A DNA stretch of 64,000 nt from Pseudooceanicola marinus (GTDB taxonomy: Bacteria > Pseudomonadota > Alphaproteobacteria > Rhodobacterales > Rhodobacteraceae), in assembly GCF_002786295.1 (NCBI RefSeq), contig NZ_PGTC01000018.1:186001-250000 (forward strand), in the 5' to 3' direction. Below, one piece after another: positions 41,222 through 50,202 of this stretch. The notes beneath the pieces are model-generated. The model did no database searches, was not told the origin of the DNA, and saw only the letters and a program-made list of their open reading frames with translations. The stretch's first letter is position 1, and every line of letters starts with the position of its first letter. The position numbers and the translations under genes are program-made.

Positions 41222-42076
41222 ATGCCCCTTCCCCAGATGACCGATCTTGCCACCCTTCTGCCCCGGGAGGCCTCCGACAGCCTGCGTGCCATGGCGCGTG
41301 CCGCCCTGGCCGGGGGCGAAACCGCCCGCAACAGCCTGGCGCGTCGCCGCGCGGCAGACATGGTCCTGAAGGGCCGCCACGATTACCAGACCGATGGCGA
41401 CATTGCCGCCGAGGCGGCGATCCTGACCGTGTTGAAGGAGGCTTTCCCCGGCTGCGGCATCCGCGGCGAGGAAGAAGTGGGCGACCGGATCGCAAAGGAG
41501 GATCACCCCACCTTCGTCATCGACCCGATCGACGGCACCACCAACTATGCCTGGGGCATCCCGCATTTCGGCGTCGTGGTGACCCGCATGGATCGGGGCG
41601 AGGTCACGGCGGGCATCACCCATGACCCGATGATGGGAGAGCTGTTCGCCGCCGAAAAGGGCAAGGGCGCCTGGCTGAACGGTGCGCCACTGGATGCGCG
41701 CGGCGTGTCGGACGTGGAAAACACCGTGATCGGCGCCGGCCTGCCCGTGCGTGGCCAGGTGCGCAGCGTACCGGAACAGGTCTATCACGCGGCACTGCGG
41801 CGCGCGATGGACCAGACCTCGGGCGTGCGGCGACTGGGCAGCTCTGCGCTGTCGATCGCCTATGTGGCGGCGGGGCGCCTCGACGGGTTCTTCGAAGACA
41901 GCCTGTCGCTGGTGGATTACGGCGCCTCGGTGCTGATCCTGCGCGAGGCGGGCGGGATCGTCACCGGGTTTGACGGCGGCGACATCCGCAATCCCGGCGC
42001 CATCCTCGCGGGAAGCGCCGGGATGCACCCCTGGCTTCTGCAGGGCTTCGCCGATCAGCCCGTCAGCGCGGCGTAA
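41222..42076 (+). CDS. Inositol monophosphatase-family phosphatase
   Basis: A 284-residue protein of the IMPase/FBPase/CysQ superfamily. Metal-binding motifs are IRGEEEVGD (Glu), VIDPIDGTTNYAWG (the DPxDGT motif) and LSLVDYGASVLILREAGG (C-terminal Asp). Substrates range from inositol phosphates to histidinol phosphate or PAP. GGAAAG precedes the ATG at 41222; upstream in-frame codons lack a ribosome site. Its 3' end overlaps the convergent GDPD gene by 22 bases. Confidence 0.9.
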   Translation: MPLPQMTDLATLLPREASDSLRAMARAALAGGETARNSLARRRAADMVLKGRHDYQTDGDIAAEAAILTVLKEAFPGCGIRGEEEVGDRIAKEDHPTFVIDPIDGTTNYAWGIPHFGVVVTRMDRGEVTAGITHDPMMGELFAAEKGKGAWLNGAPLDARGVSDVENTVIGAGLPVRGQVRSVPEQVYHAALRRAMDQTSGVRRLGSSALSIAYVAAGRLDGFFEDSLSLVDYGASVLILREAGGIVTGFDGGDIRNPGAILAGSAGMHPWLLQGFADQPVSAA

Positions 42077-42921
42077 AGCCCTTCGGGGTCGTCCGTGGTG
42101 ATCTGGTCGACCCCCAGCCCCATCAGCCTTTTGCAAAGCGCGACGGCCTGCGGCGTGGGCCGTTGCACCGTGTAGCCATCGATCCGGCAGCCTTTTGCAT
42201 GAAAGGCCCCGATCATGTCGAAGTCGCGCGACAAGGCATCCAGGATCAGCCGGATATCCAGGTAGATCATGCGCGCAGGGCCCGCCCCGGCTAAGGCGCG
42301 CGCAAGGAACCCGGCGTCGTCTCCCGATACCGCCAGCGTCTCACGCGTGCCGTTGTGACAGGGATCATAGCCCAGTTGCATCCCGGGCAGGGCCGCAGCC
42401 AGCCGCTGAACCGCGGTCGCATCGCCGCCCGACAGGATCACGTGCCGCTGCACCGGGCCAACATCGCGAGCAAAAGCCGCGACATCGGCGTCGGTCAGGG
42501 TGGCAGAGGTTTCCTTCAGGTCCAGCTGTAACAGCGCTCCATCGCCAATCTGACCCTGGGCCAGGTCGCGGCAAAGATCGCCCAGAAGGGCGACCGGCAC
42601 GCCGGTATCCCGGCCCGCGTTGTCGCGCAGGGTCAGCGCGCGCAGTGCCTCGGTCGATGCGTCGGCCACCTGCCCTGCACCGGTCGTCGCCCGTTCCAGC
42701 CCTTCGTCATGCAGCACCGCAAAGCCGTCGCCCGCATGTGCGCGCAGGTCCACCTCCACCGATGCACCCAGGCGCATGCCCTCCAGAATGCGGCGCGGAT
42801 CGAATTCGAAATCCCCGCCGGCCCTGCGGCCCCTATGCCACTTCAGCCAGGTTTCCCCGGCGGCGTGAGCGATGCGCACCGGGGGGCGGCCCGCGCCATC
42901 AGACCGCGCGCCTTCAGACAT
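42055..42921 (-). CDS. Glycerophosphodiester phosphodiesterase family protein
   Basis: A 288-residue protein with the UgpQ/GDPD TIM-barrel pattern: RIAHAAGETWLKWHRG near the start, ASVEVDLRAHAGDGFAVLHDEGLERATTG (Glu and Asp metal ligands and the catalytic His) and VDQITTDDPEGLY at the end. The first catalytic His motif is atypical (the usual HRG occurs, but within WHRGRRAGG). It is last in a five-gene ABC transporter operon, overlapping the ATPase gene by 8 bases, so the operon likely imports and hydrolyses glycerophosphodiesters. Confidence 0.8.
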   Translation of the reverse strand: MSEGARSDGAGRPPVRIAHAAGETWLKWHRGRRAGGDFEFDPRRILEGMRLGASVEVDLRAHAGDGFAVLHDEGLERATTGAGQVADASTEALRALTLRDNAGRDTGVPVALLGDLCRDLAQGQIGDGALLQLDLKETSATLTDADVAAFARDVGPVQRHVILSGGDATAVQRLAAALPGMQLGYDPCHNGTRETLAVSGDDAGFLARALAGAGPARMIYLDIRLILDALSRDFDMIGAFHAKGCRIDGYTVQRPTPQAVALCKRLMGLGVDQITTDDPEGLYAALTG

Positions 42922-43981
42922 GGGCCACCTCGCGCGCCTCCGTCCGCACCTCCGCCAGTTTCACCTCGTCCCGGAAGAGCGCCACTTGGGAGGCCGTGAG
43001 GCGCACCTCCTGCCCCGCCTCAAACGCCCCCGAGGGCGGGCACATCGCCTTCACCCGCGCGCCATCCTCCAGTACGATGTCCAGCAGCAGGTGCGTGCCG
43101 TAGTCGGTCTTCCGATGGACACGCGCCGACATGCCGGCGCTGCGTCCCGGCGAAACGGTCAGCGCCTCGGGACGGATCGCCAGTTCCACCGGGCCGTCGG
43201 GCACCACTGCCGCGACGGGGAACAGCGGATGATCCGCCCGACCGCCGCGCATGTCGCAGGCCAGGAAGTTCATCGACCCGATGAACCCCGCGACGAAACG
43301 GGTCTCCGGGGCGCGGTACATGCGGTCGGGGCTGGCCGCCTGTTCGATCTCGCCCCCGCGCAGTACGACGATACGGTCGGCCAGCGCCAGCGCCTCGTCC
43401 TGGCCGTGGGTGACGAAAAGCGTGGTGATCCCGAGGCGCCGCTGGATATCGCGCAGTTCCTCGCGCAGGCGTTCGCGCAGGTGCTGATCGAGGCTGGCAA
43501 AGGGTTCGTCCAGCAGCAGGATCTTCGGCTCCAGCACCAGGGCCCGGGCGATGGCGACCCGTTGTTGCTGGCCACCGGACAGCTGCCAGACCCGGCGGTT
43601 GCCGAAATCGCCCAGGCCCACCAAATCCAGCGCCTCGGTCACCTTGCGCCGAATCTCGGCCTTGGGCAGGCGGCGCAGCTTCAGGCCGAAAGCCACATTG
43701 TCGGCCACGGTCATGTGAGACCAGAGCGCGTGGCTCTGGAAGACCATGCCGGTGGGACGCTTTTCGGGCGGGACCTCGGTGACATCCTCGCCGTCGATCA
43801 GGATGGCGCCGCGTTCCGGCGTCTCGAAGCCGCCGACCATGCGCAACACGGTGGACTTGCCCGACCCGGACGGGCCCAGCAGGCAAACCAGTTCGCCGTC
43901 GGCCACGTCCAGCGACAGGTCGGCGATCACATCGGTGCCGTCGAAGGACTTGCCCAGGTTCTTGAGTGTCAGTTGTGCCAT
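42914..43981 (-). CDS. ABC transporter ATP-binding protein (PotA/UgpC-type)
   Basis: A 355-residue ATPase: Walker A LLGPSGSGKSTVLR (about residue 37), Q-loop VFQSHALW, signature QLSGGQQQRVAIARAL, Walker B KILLLDEPFASLD, H-loop LFVTHGQDEALAL, and a C-terminal TOBE-type regulatory domain (about 240-345). GAGGAAACTGAA precedes the ATG at 43981. It energises the importer formed by the two permeases and the binding protein upstream. Confidence 0.93.
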   Translation of the reverse strand: MAQLTLKNLGKSFDGTDVIADLSLDVADGELVCLLGPSGSGKSTVLRMVGGFETPERGAILIDGEDVTEVPPEKRPTGMVFQSHALWSHMTVADNVAFGLKLRRLPKAEIRRKVTEALDLVGLGDFGNRRVWQLSGGQQQRVAIARALVLEPKILLLDEPFASLDQHLRERLREELRDIQRRLGITTLFVTHGQDEALALADRIVVLRGGEIEQAASPDRMYRAPETRFVAGFIGSMNFLACDMRGGRADHPLFPVAAVVPDGPVELAIRPEALTVSPGRSAGMSARVHRKTDYGTHLLLDIVLEDGARVKAMCPPSGAFEAGQEVRLTASQVALFRDEVKLAEVRTEAREVAHV

Positions 43982-43991
43982 TTCAGTTTCC

Positions 43992-44849
43992 TCACACGCC
44001 GAAGCCCTTGGCAAAGGATGACGACCCGACAAGGCGGCGGGTGAACATCAGCGCGACGAAGCTGGGGATCCACAGCAGGACCGACAGCACCGCGCCATAT
44101 TGCACGACGATCTGGTTGTTGATGTAGGTGATCATGAGCACCGGCATGGTGCGGATCTCGGGCGCGCCGATCAGCCAGGCGCCCTCGGTTTCATAGAAGG
44201 TGCCGACGAAGCTGAGCAGGACGGCGGCAAAGATGGTGGGGGCGGCCTGCGGCAGGCTGACGGACCAAAAGACGCGGATGGGTCCGGCGCCCGCATCCCG
44301 CGCCGCCTCTTCCATCGCGCGGTCGACGTTCTGGAAGGCCGCGACGGGGATCCAGATCATCATCATCAGGGTGCCGACCAGCTGGATCAGCACCACGCCC
44401 CAGAAGGTCGAGATCAGCCCGAGGTTCAGGAAGATCCCGGCGATGGCGACCAGCAGGCCGAATTTCGGGAAGGCGTGGGAGGCGAGGAAGGACAGGAACA
44501 GCACGTTCTTGGCCGGGAAATCCATGCGCGCAAAGGCATAGGCTGCGGGCAGGCAGATCAGCGCGGAGAGCGCGGTGACGACCAGCGATAGCCGGATCGA
44601 CAACGACATGGCAGTCCAAACATCGGGCCGCGACAGCGTCGCCGTCCAGAAGCGCAGGCCCCATTCCTGCGGCAGCAGGCTGGGATAGCGCCAGACCTCG
44701 GCGAAGGCCCAGATCGCCACCACGATCAGCGGCACCACCACCACGATGCCCAGCAGGACGGCCAGCAGCCCCCCGATCCAGTCGGGGCGGCGCGTCTTGC
44801 GGCTGGCCACGGGATTGGCCGTGGCAAGGGAAGTCTCTGCGATGGTCAT
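43992..44849 (-). CDS. ABC transporter permease (PotC-like)
   Basis: A 285-residue permease with six membrane segments and the EAA loop visible as MEEAARDAGAGPIRVFWSVS, followed by LPQAAPTIFAAVLLSF. It pairs with the other permease, whose stop codon overlaps its start (ATGA at 44846-44849). It is encoded 10 bases before the ATPase gene. Confidence 0.92.
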   Translation of the reverse strand: MTIAETSLATANPVASRKTRRPDWIGGLLAVLLGIVVVVPLIVVAIWAFAEVWRYPSLLPQEWGLRFWTATLSRPDVWTAMSLSIRLSLVVTALSALICLPAAYAFARMDFPAKNVLFLSFLASHAFPKFGLLVAIAGIFLNLGLISTFWGVVLIQLVGTLMMMIWIPVAAFQNVDRAMEEAARDAGAGPIRVFWSVSLPQAAPTIFAAVLLSFVGTFYETEGAWLIGAPEIRTMPVLMITYINNQIVVQYGAVLSVLLWIPSFVALMFTRRLVGSSSFAKGFGV

Positions 44850-45739
44850 CGGCCGTTCTTTCGGTTGCGCGCGATGGACCGGACGTAGAAGGCGCCAAAG
44901 ACCGCGCAGATGGCGAAGGTAATCACCGCCTGGGTGACGGCCATGCGCGTATCCATGACCTGTCCGAAGGTCCGTTGCATGAAGGGGCCCATCATCTCGG
45001 GCGAGGCAGGACCGAGGACGTAAGGCAGCGTGAAGGCGGAGAAGATCGACAGCACCGTGAAGGACAGCACGACCAGCACCGCGTTGCCGATCTGCGGCAG
45101 GATGATGTGGCGCAGCACGGCCCAAGGGCGGGCGCCGGCGTCGCGGGCGGCCTCGACGGCATTGTCGGACACCGCCCCGAGCCCGGCCACCAGCATCAGG
45201 GTGGTCAGCGGAATGTTGTCCCACACCAAGCCGATGATCGGCCCCCAGGGGGTCAGGTAGGGGCTATTGATCTTGGGCAGGCCAAGGGCGTTCAACACCA
45301 GGTCGACACCGCCGTTCGGGCCGATGGTGCGGATCAGAGCATAGGCCAGGATGACCGAGGGCACGAACATCGGGAAGAGCGACAGGCCCTGCACGACGGC
45401 GGCCACTCGGCTTTTCGCGAAACGCAGGTACAGCGACAGCGGCAGGCAGATCGCCAGCAGAAGTGCCGCACAGACCGCCGTGACCCATAGCGTCAGCCAG
45501 AGGTTTGCCAGCGAGTAGCCATCGCTGAAGAACCGCACGTAGGTATCCAGGCTGAAGCCGGGGCCGGTCCCATCCGTGCGCAGGATTGTGCGGCCGATGG
45601 CATTGAAGATCGGGTAGATGATGAGCCAGCCAAGAAGGGCGACCGGCACAGAAACGAGAAGGAGGCCCGTGAGCCCCCTTCCGTTGCGTCTTGCCGTGCC
45701 GCCCGTCCGGACAGGGCCGGTGGACGAAAGATCGGTCAT
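44846..45739 (-). CDS. ABC transporter permease (PotB-like)
   Basis: A 297-residue permease with six membrane segments and the EAA loop AVEAARDAGARPWAVLRHII followed by LPQIGNAVLVVLSF. The N-terminal 20 residues are cytoplasmic. It belongs to the spermidine/putrescine/iron type of importers by layout. It lies 5 bases after the binding-protein gene. Confidence 0.92.
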   Translation of the reverse strand: MTDLSSTGPVRTGGTARRNGRGLTGLLLVSVPVALLGWLIIYPIFNAIGRTILRTDGTGPGFSLDTYVRFFSDGYSLANLWLTLWVTAVCAALLLAICLPLSLYLRFAKSRVAAVVQGLSLFPMFVPSVILAYALIRTIGPNGGVDLVLNALGLPKINSPYLTPWGPIIGLVWDNIPLTTLMLVAGLGAVSDNAVEAARDAGARPWAVLRHIILPQIGNAVLVVLSFTVLSIFSAFTLPYVLGPASPEMMGPFMQRTFGQVMDTRMAVTQAVITFAICAVFGAFYVRSIARNRKNGR

Positions 45740-45744
45740 CGCGA

Positions 45745-46902
45745 TCAGCCCCGCGCGATGCCGGGGGCGACGTTGCGATACCAGCGGTCGTTGATCGCCG
45801 CGTCCCAGTCGCCGCCCGGGAAGGTCGGGATGGAGGCGGGAATGACGTCGGCATATTTCTCGCGCAGGGCGGCATCGACGCTGTCCCAGGTCACACCCGG
45901 GAAGCCGCCCAGTTCGGTGATGATCTTGGACTGGACCTCTTCCGACAGGACATAGGCCGCCAGCTGCTTGGCCACCTCCAGGTTGGCCGCGTTGGTCGGG
46001 ATGGTGATACGGGAGAAACCGCCGCAGAGCGCGAGGTCCTGCAGCTGCACCAGGCCGGTGTTTTCCGGCAGAACGCCCATGGTGATCGACTGCAGCACCT
46101 GGTCGGACCAGACGGGGGTCATGGTGACGACGCCCTGGGCCAGCAGCTGGATCGACTGGGTATTGCCCGAGGAGTAGGAGCCGCCTTCGTAGAGGCTGGG
46201 TGCCAGGCCGTTCAGGATGTCCCAGGCACCCGGCAGCGTCTCTTCCGCGTAGGCGTCGGAGTAGTTGTCCAGGGTGAACTTCTGCGGGTCACGACCGTTG
46301 GCCTCGTGGATGGCGCGACGCACGAAGTTGCCGCCCGACCCGCCCTTGTCGGGACGGTTGTAGATGAACTGGCCAGGGTTGGCGTGGATCCAGGCGGTCA
46401 TCTCGTCCCAGGTCTTGGGCGCATCTTCGGCTGACACCTTGGAGGCGTCATAGGCCAGCAGGACCTGGCTGCCGCGATAGGGCAGATCGAAATCGGTCTG
46501 CTTGGCGGCCGGGTTGACCTTTTCCATGTTGTCGATGCCGGCAGTGGCGAAGTTGACCCACAGGCCCGCGTCGATCGACCCTTCGGTCTGATCGGGGGTG
46601 TAGGCTTCGAACAGGTCGACCTGGGGGTCGCTGTCGGTGCCCAGTGCCGCCATGGCGCGGTCGGCCATCGCCCGCAGGCCGGCGCCGTCGCCCGCATCGA
46701 CAACACGCACGCGCGCATCAGCGTTCACGGACTTGAAGCCGGGCAGGATCACGTTGGTCCAGAAGTCGGAAATGTTGCTGTCGGAACCGGTATAGACGTT
46801 GACGAAGCCGTCGGCCGCCAGCGTGATGCGGGGCAATGCCAGGGCGGCGGTCGAAGCAGCGGCGGTGCCGAGGAAGGCGCGGCGCGAAAGAGGGGAGGAC
46901 AT
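45745..46902 (-). CDS. ABC transporter periplasmic binding protein with Tat signal
   Basis: A 385-residue binding protein with a twin-arginine signal (SRRAFLGTAAASTAALALP). The mature protein begins ADGFVNVYTGSDSNIS and has the two-lobed pattern of the PotD/AfuA/Ugp-like group (LLAYDASKVSAEDAPKTWDE, NLEVAKQLAAYVLSEEVQ). GGAGCTCCC precedes the ATG. With the GDPD gene at the operon's end, a glycerophosphodiester or related phospholipid head-group compound is the likely solute; iron or polyamine cannot be excluded. Confidence 0.9.
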   Translation of the reverse strand: MSSPLSRRAFLGTAAASTAALALPRITLAADGFVNVYTGSDSNISDFWTNVILPGFKSVNADARVRVVDAGDGAGLRAMADRAMAALGTDSDPQVDLFEAYTPDQTEGSIDAGLWVNFATAGIDNMEKVNPAAKQTDFDLPYRGSQVLLAYDASKVSAEDAPKTWDEMTAWIHANPGQFIYNRPDKGGSGGNFVRRAIHEANGRDPQKFTLDNYSDAYAEETLPGAWDILNGLAPSLYEGGSYSSGNTQSIQLLAQGVVTMTPVWSDQVLQSITMGVLPENTGLVQLQDLALCGGFSRITIPTNAANLEVAKQLAAYVLSEEVQSKIITELGGFPGVTWDSVDAALREKYADVIPASIPTFPGGDWDAAINDRWYRNVAPGIARG

Positions 46903-47092
46903 GGGAGCTCCTGCATGGTCATTTGTCCCGCCGGGGAGTTCGGCAGGCTACGAGCCGGGCTGATAGGAGCGAAATGTTACGCTTTTGTAAGGGCTTGATG
47001 ACGGCTTGATGATTTTGCGGCTCGACATGGCAATGGATTTTGACAGCGGCCCGGAAAACTGGTCAGGCGGGCCGTGCCTCAAGGAAGACCCC

Positions 47093-48286
47093 ATGATCCC
47101 CCAGCTGTCCCGCCCCCTGACCCGGCCCCTCTCCCTGCCTCTTTTCGCCCTGCCCGCCAGCATCTTCTTCGCCAATGCGCTGCTGTACGTCACGCTGTTC
47201 TCGCGCCTGCCGGAGGTCACGGCGGCGCAGGGCATCGGTCCTTCGACGCTTGGGCTGGCGCTGCTGGCGCAGATGGCAGGCACTCTTCTGGGCTTTCCGC
47301 TGGCGGCGCGCCTGATCGACCGGCTGGGCGCGCGCCGGGTGGCGGGGGCAACGCTGCTCGCGGCGATGGCGCTGCTGCCTCTCGCGGCTTCGGGCGTCAT
47401 GGCTCCGGGGCTGTTGGGACTGGCCCTGCCCCTTTTCGGCTACGGCGTCGCCATGGCGATCATGGAGGTCGCCAAGAACCTGATTGCCGCCCGGATCGAG
47501 GAAGACAGCGGCCGCAACGTGATCTCCCGCAGTCACGGATTCTGGTCCGCGGGGCTGTTCGTCGGCGCGCTTCTGGGCGGGCGCGCTGCCGATGCCGGGC
47601 TGTCGCCCAGCCGTGAACTTCTGCTGCTCGGCGTTGCCTGCCTGCCGCTGATCGCGCTGTTGCTGCGCCACCGCGATCCCGCCGCCCCGCCGGTGCCCGA
47701 TGACGGCCCGCGCTTTGCCCGGCCCGATGCCTTCGTCCTCTGCCTGCTGGTGCTTGTCGCGGGCTTCAGCGTGACCGAGGGCGTCGTCTATGACTGGTCG
47801 ATGTTCTACCTGCGCAATACGCTGGAGATGGACGCCGTCAGAGCCGCCCGCATCTATGCCGCCTTCACCCTGGGCATGTTCGCCGCGCGGATGATCGGGG
47901 ACGGGCTGCGCGCTCGGATGTCCGTGCCGCTGCTGCTGCGCAGCATGGCCATCCTCTGCCTGACGGGACTGCTGCTGAGCCTGGTTGCGCCCGGTCTCGG
48001 GCTTGGGGCGTTCGGGCTAGGCGCAGGCTTTGCCATGATCGGCGGCGGTGTCGCGCTTGCGGCGCCGGTTGCCACGTCGCTGGCCATGCGCCACCCGACC
48101 CGGTCGCCCACGCGGACCATGGCGGCCTATTCCCTGGTCTCGCTGCTGGCGCTTTTCGCAGTGCCGCCGATGCTGGGATCGCTGGTCGAAGCCCAGGGCG
48201 CCGCCAGCGCCTTCACCGTGGCCATGCCCGTGCTTGCGGTGGTTGTCCTTTTTGCCGGTCCCATCACCGCCCGCATGATGCGATAG
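47093..48286 (+). CDS. MFS transporter
   Basis: A 397-residue protein with about 12 membrane segments in two halves. ARLIDRLGARRVAGATLLAA, the loop between segments 2 and 3, is the MFS signature; SHGFWSAGLFVGALLGGRAA and ARMIGDGLRARM follow. It resembles the FucP/NarK-distant YbjJ-type group of sugar or drug exporters; substrate unknown. AAGGAAGACCCC precedes the ATG at 47093; upstream ATGs lack a site. It is divergent from the ABC operon. Confidence 0.85.
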   Translation: MIPQLSRPLTRPLSLPLFALPASIFFANALLYVTLFSRLPEVTAAQGIGPSTLGLALLAQMAGTLLGFPLAARLIDRLGARRVAGATLLAAMALLPLAASGVMAPGLLGLALPLFGYGVAMAIMEVAKNLIAARIEEDSGRNVISRSHGFWSAGLFVGALLGGRAADAGLSPSRELLLLGVACLPLIALLLRHRDPAAPPVPDDGPRFARPDAFVLCLLVLVAGFSVTEGVVYDWSMFYLRNTLEMDAVRAARIYAAFTLGMFAARMIGDGLRARMSVPLLLRSMAILCLTGLLLSLVAPGLGLGAFGLGAGFAMIGGGVALAAPVATSLAMRHPTRSPTRTMAAYSLVSLLALFAVPPMLGSLVEAQGAASAFTVAMPVLAVVVLFAGPITARMMR

Positions 48287-48646
48287 GCTCAGGCCCCATG
48301 GACCGGCCTGCCTGCATACGTTGGATTTACTCTCCAACCAGCCGCGCAGGAAAGGGAAGACACTCGGGTGCGCCGCGGCGCGACCGGTTCGCAGCGCACG
48401 CTTTGACTACTCGCGACGAATGAATGTCCCCAACTTTCTCAAGACATGCCTACAGAATGCCGGGCGACGCCAGGCGCTGACATAGAGAGCGCATACGCCT
48501 AGAGGCAGAGGTGCGCGAAGGCTTCACCGGGACAGGGTGAGAAAGACACCGAGATCCGGCGCCGACAGCACAAAATTACTACGCCTGACCATAAAGCCGG
48601 CAGCGCCCAACCACAGGAAATACGCTCTGACGGTCACACTTCGCAG
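48287..48646. other. Gene-free stretch between convergent genes
   Basis: About 360 bases with no supported gene. The composition is less GC-rich than the neighbours around 48400-48620. It ends in the terminator of the outer-membrane protein gene. Confidence 0.4.
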
Positions 48647-48671
48647 AATGCCCCGGAAACTCCGGGGCATT
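48647..48671 (-). terminator. Hairpin terminator after the outer-membrane protein gene
   Basis: AATGCCCCGGA (48647-48657) and TCCGGGGCATT (48661-48671) form an exact 11-bp stem with a 3-base loop, 35 bases past the stop of the minus-strand gene at 48707. No long T-run follows. Confidence 0.65.
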
Positions 48672-48706
48672 GCTGTCAACTGCTGCGGTGAGCGCCTACC
48701 GCCAGA

Positions 48707-49837
48707 TCAAAAGGTAATGTCGAGCCCGACCACCAGCGTTTCTTTCGTGCGATGTCCGTTGAACCCATCATAGCGTCCGTACACCGCATGGAGCATCGCG
48801 GAACGAGACAGAGTGGCCGTCGCGCCGATGAAGCTGTTCAGATAGGCCGCCTCATCGACGAGGTTCTCGTAGGAATTTGCGAATTCCAGATCGACGCCCA
48901 GGCCGACATAGGGGTGGATGTTCCCTGGACCGACATGATGAAGGGAAGCCTTGGCATAGACCGACCCATAGGTCTCGGTGCTGTCGCCACCAGGACCGGT
49001 CACCGTCCCGCCGAAGGAATCCGTGGTTTCATCGAACCAGACCTTCTGCCAAGCGGCGCCGATATTCGGGCGCAGTATCCAGTCCGCGGGCAGCGCCGGG
49101 ATATCCGCCTTGGTATAGGTGCCGACCGCATCGAACTGCAGATAAAGGCGCTGCAGATCCTGCTCCGACGTCAGGGTTGCCATGGGCAGCGGAATGCTGG
49201 TGTCCGAGGTTTCATCGAACCACTGGGCACGCATTGCCAGGCCCCAGTGGTCATTGACCACTTTCAGCACATCCGCGCGCAACGACAGAGTGTCATTCTC
49301 GATGCTGCCGCCGTTGTGGCGCAAATCGATCTCGTTCCGGCTCACCTCGACACCGAGTCCCATCAGAAGGTCGCGGCTAGGCGCATAGAGGTACTGCACG
49401 GAGACCCCGTGCTCCTCGCTATCGGTTTCCAGTTCGGTGCCACCGTTGCGGGTCCGCGCCGCATCCGTCCAGCGGTTGTCAGTGCTGAAGCGCAGATAGG
49501 AGGCTGTTTCGCTGGGTCCGGCGTTCAGGCGCACCGTAGCTCCGAGCGGCATGATCAGATCACCAAGATCATCCGAGTAGCCGGATGTCGGGGAACCGGG
49601 CAGATCCGCCAGCGCCGACATCGCCCGACCAACGCCGACGCGGGACTGCACGGTTCCGTAGCGTTCGTTCGAGGCCATGAGCCCGAGCAGCCCGCTCTTG
49701 CCCATGTTGGCAAGAACCTGGATCGAAAGGGGCGGCGGGCCGCCAGCTCCCATGGGTGGCGCCCCGTCCGCCTGGGCTGCCGTTGCCGGGCACAGGGTTA
49801 CCGCGCCCAAAGCGCAGGTCGCAATGAGTTTGAGCAT
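48707..49837 (-). CDS. Outer-membrane beta-barrel (autotransporter-barrel-like) protein
   Basis: A 376-residue exported protein: signal peptide (MLKLIATCALGAVTLCPATAAQA), then roughly 320 residues of alternating amphipathic strands (VSVQYLYAPSRDLLMGLGVE, DTLSLRADVLKVVNDHWGLA, MLHAVYGRYDGFNGHRT) ending in Phe (LDITF), the usual C-terminal signal for barrel insertion. It lacks a passenger domain of any size, so it is a stand-alone barrel. GGAGGAGCGAG precedes the ATG at 49837. It may serve as a porin; a perfect 24-bp palindrome lies about 340 bases upstream. Confidence 0.8.
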   Translation of the reverse strand: MLKLIATCALGAVTLCPATAAQADGAPPMGAGGPPPLSIQVLANMGKSGLLGLMASNERYGTVQSRVGVGRAMSALADLPGSPTSGYSDDLGDLIMPLGATVRLNAGPSETASYLRFSTDNRWTDAARTRNGGTELETDSEEHGVSVQYLYAPSRDLLMGLGVEVSRNEIDLRHNGGSIENDTLSLRADVLKVVNDHWGLAMRAQWFDETSDTSIPLPMATLTSEQDLQRLYLQFDAVGTYTKADIPALPADWILRPNIGAAWQKVWFDETTDSFGGTVTGPGGDSTETYGSVYAKASLHHVGPGNIHPYVGLGVDLEFANSYENLVDEAAYLNSFIGATATLSRSAMLHAVYGRYDGFNGHRTKETLVVGLDITF

Positions 49838-50174
49838 CTCGCTCCTCCACTGATCTATGATGATGCGAGGGCCCTCCTGCCCCCGCGGGTCAGATGGCAC
49901 GCAAAGCTGCGCGGCCAGTCTACGGGCAAGATCCGACCGGTCGCGCCCCGCTGGTCAAAGCTGGGACCCGCCTGCCGCAGACCTGCCGCGGATTTGCAGA
50001 CCCGGTGGCCCGGCACCGAGAGGCCCCGAGACAGCGGACTGCCTACAAAGTTGTCCTTTCCTCCTCCGCGCGGTCGCAACGTCCCCCGTCGACCGCGCTT
50101 CTCCTCACGACTCGGACCGTAACGAGAGGCCGGGGCAAACTAAAAATTGATTGTACTGCATGCATGTATTTACA

Positions 50175-50198
50175 GCGTGAATGCCATGGCATTCACGC
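50175..50198. promoter_or_regulatory. Perfect 24-bp palindrome, candidate LysR operator (site A)
   Basis: Each half reads GCGTGAATGCCA toward the centre at 50186/50187. It has no loop, so it suits protein binding better than termination. It shares TGAATG/CATTCA halves with the elements at 51146-51164 and 54999-55025, and lies just past the 3' end of the LysR gene, upstream of the outer-membrane protein gene. The rest of 49838-50202 holds no gene. Confidence 0.6.
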
Positions 50199-50202
50199 CG
50201 TT

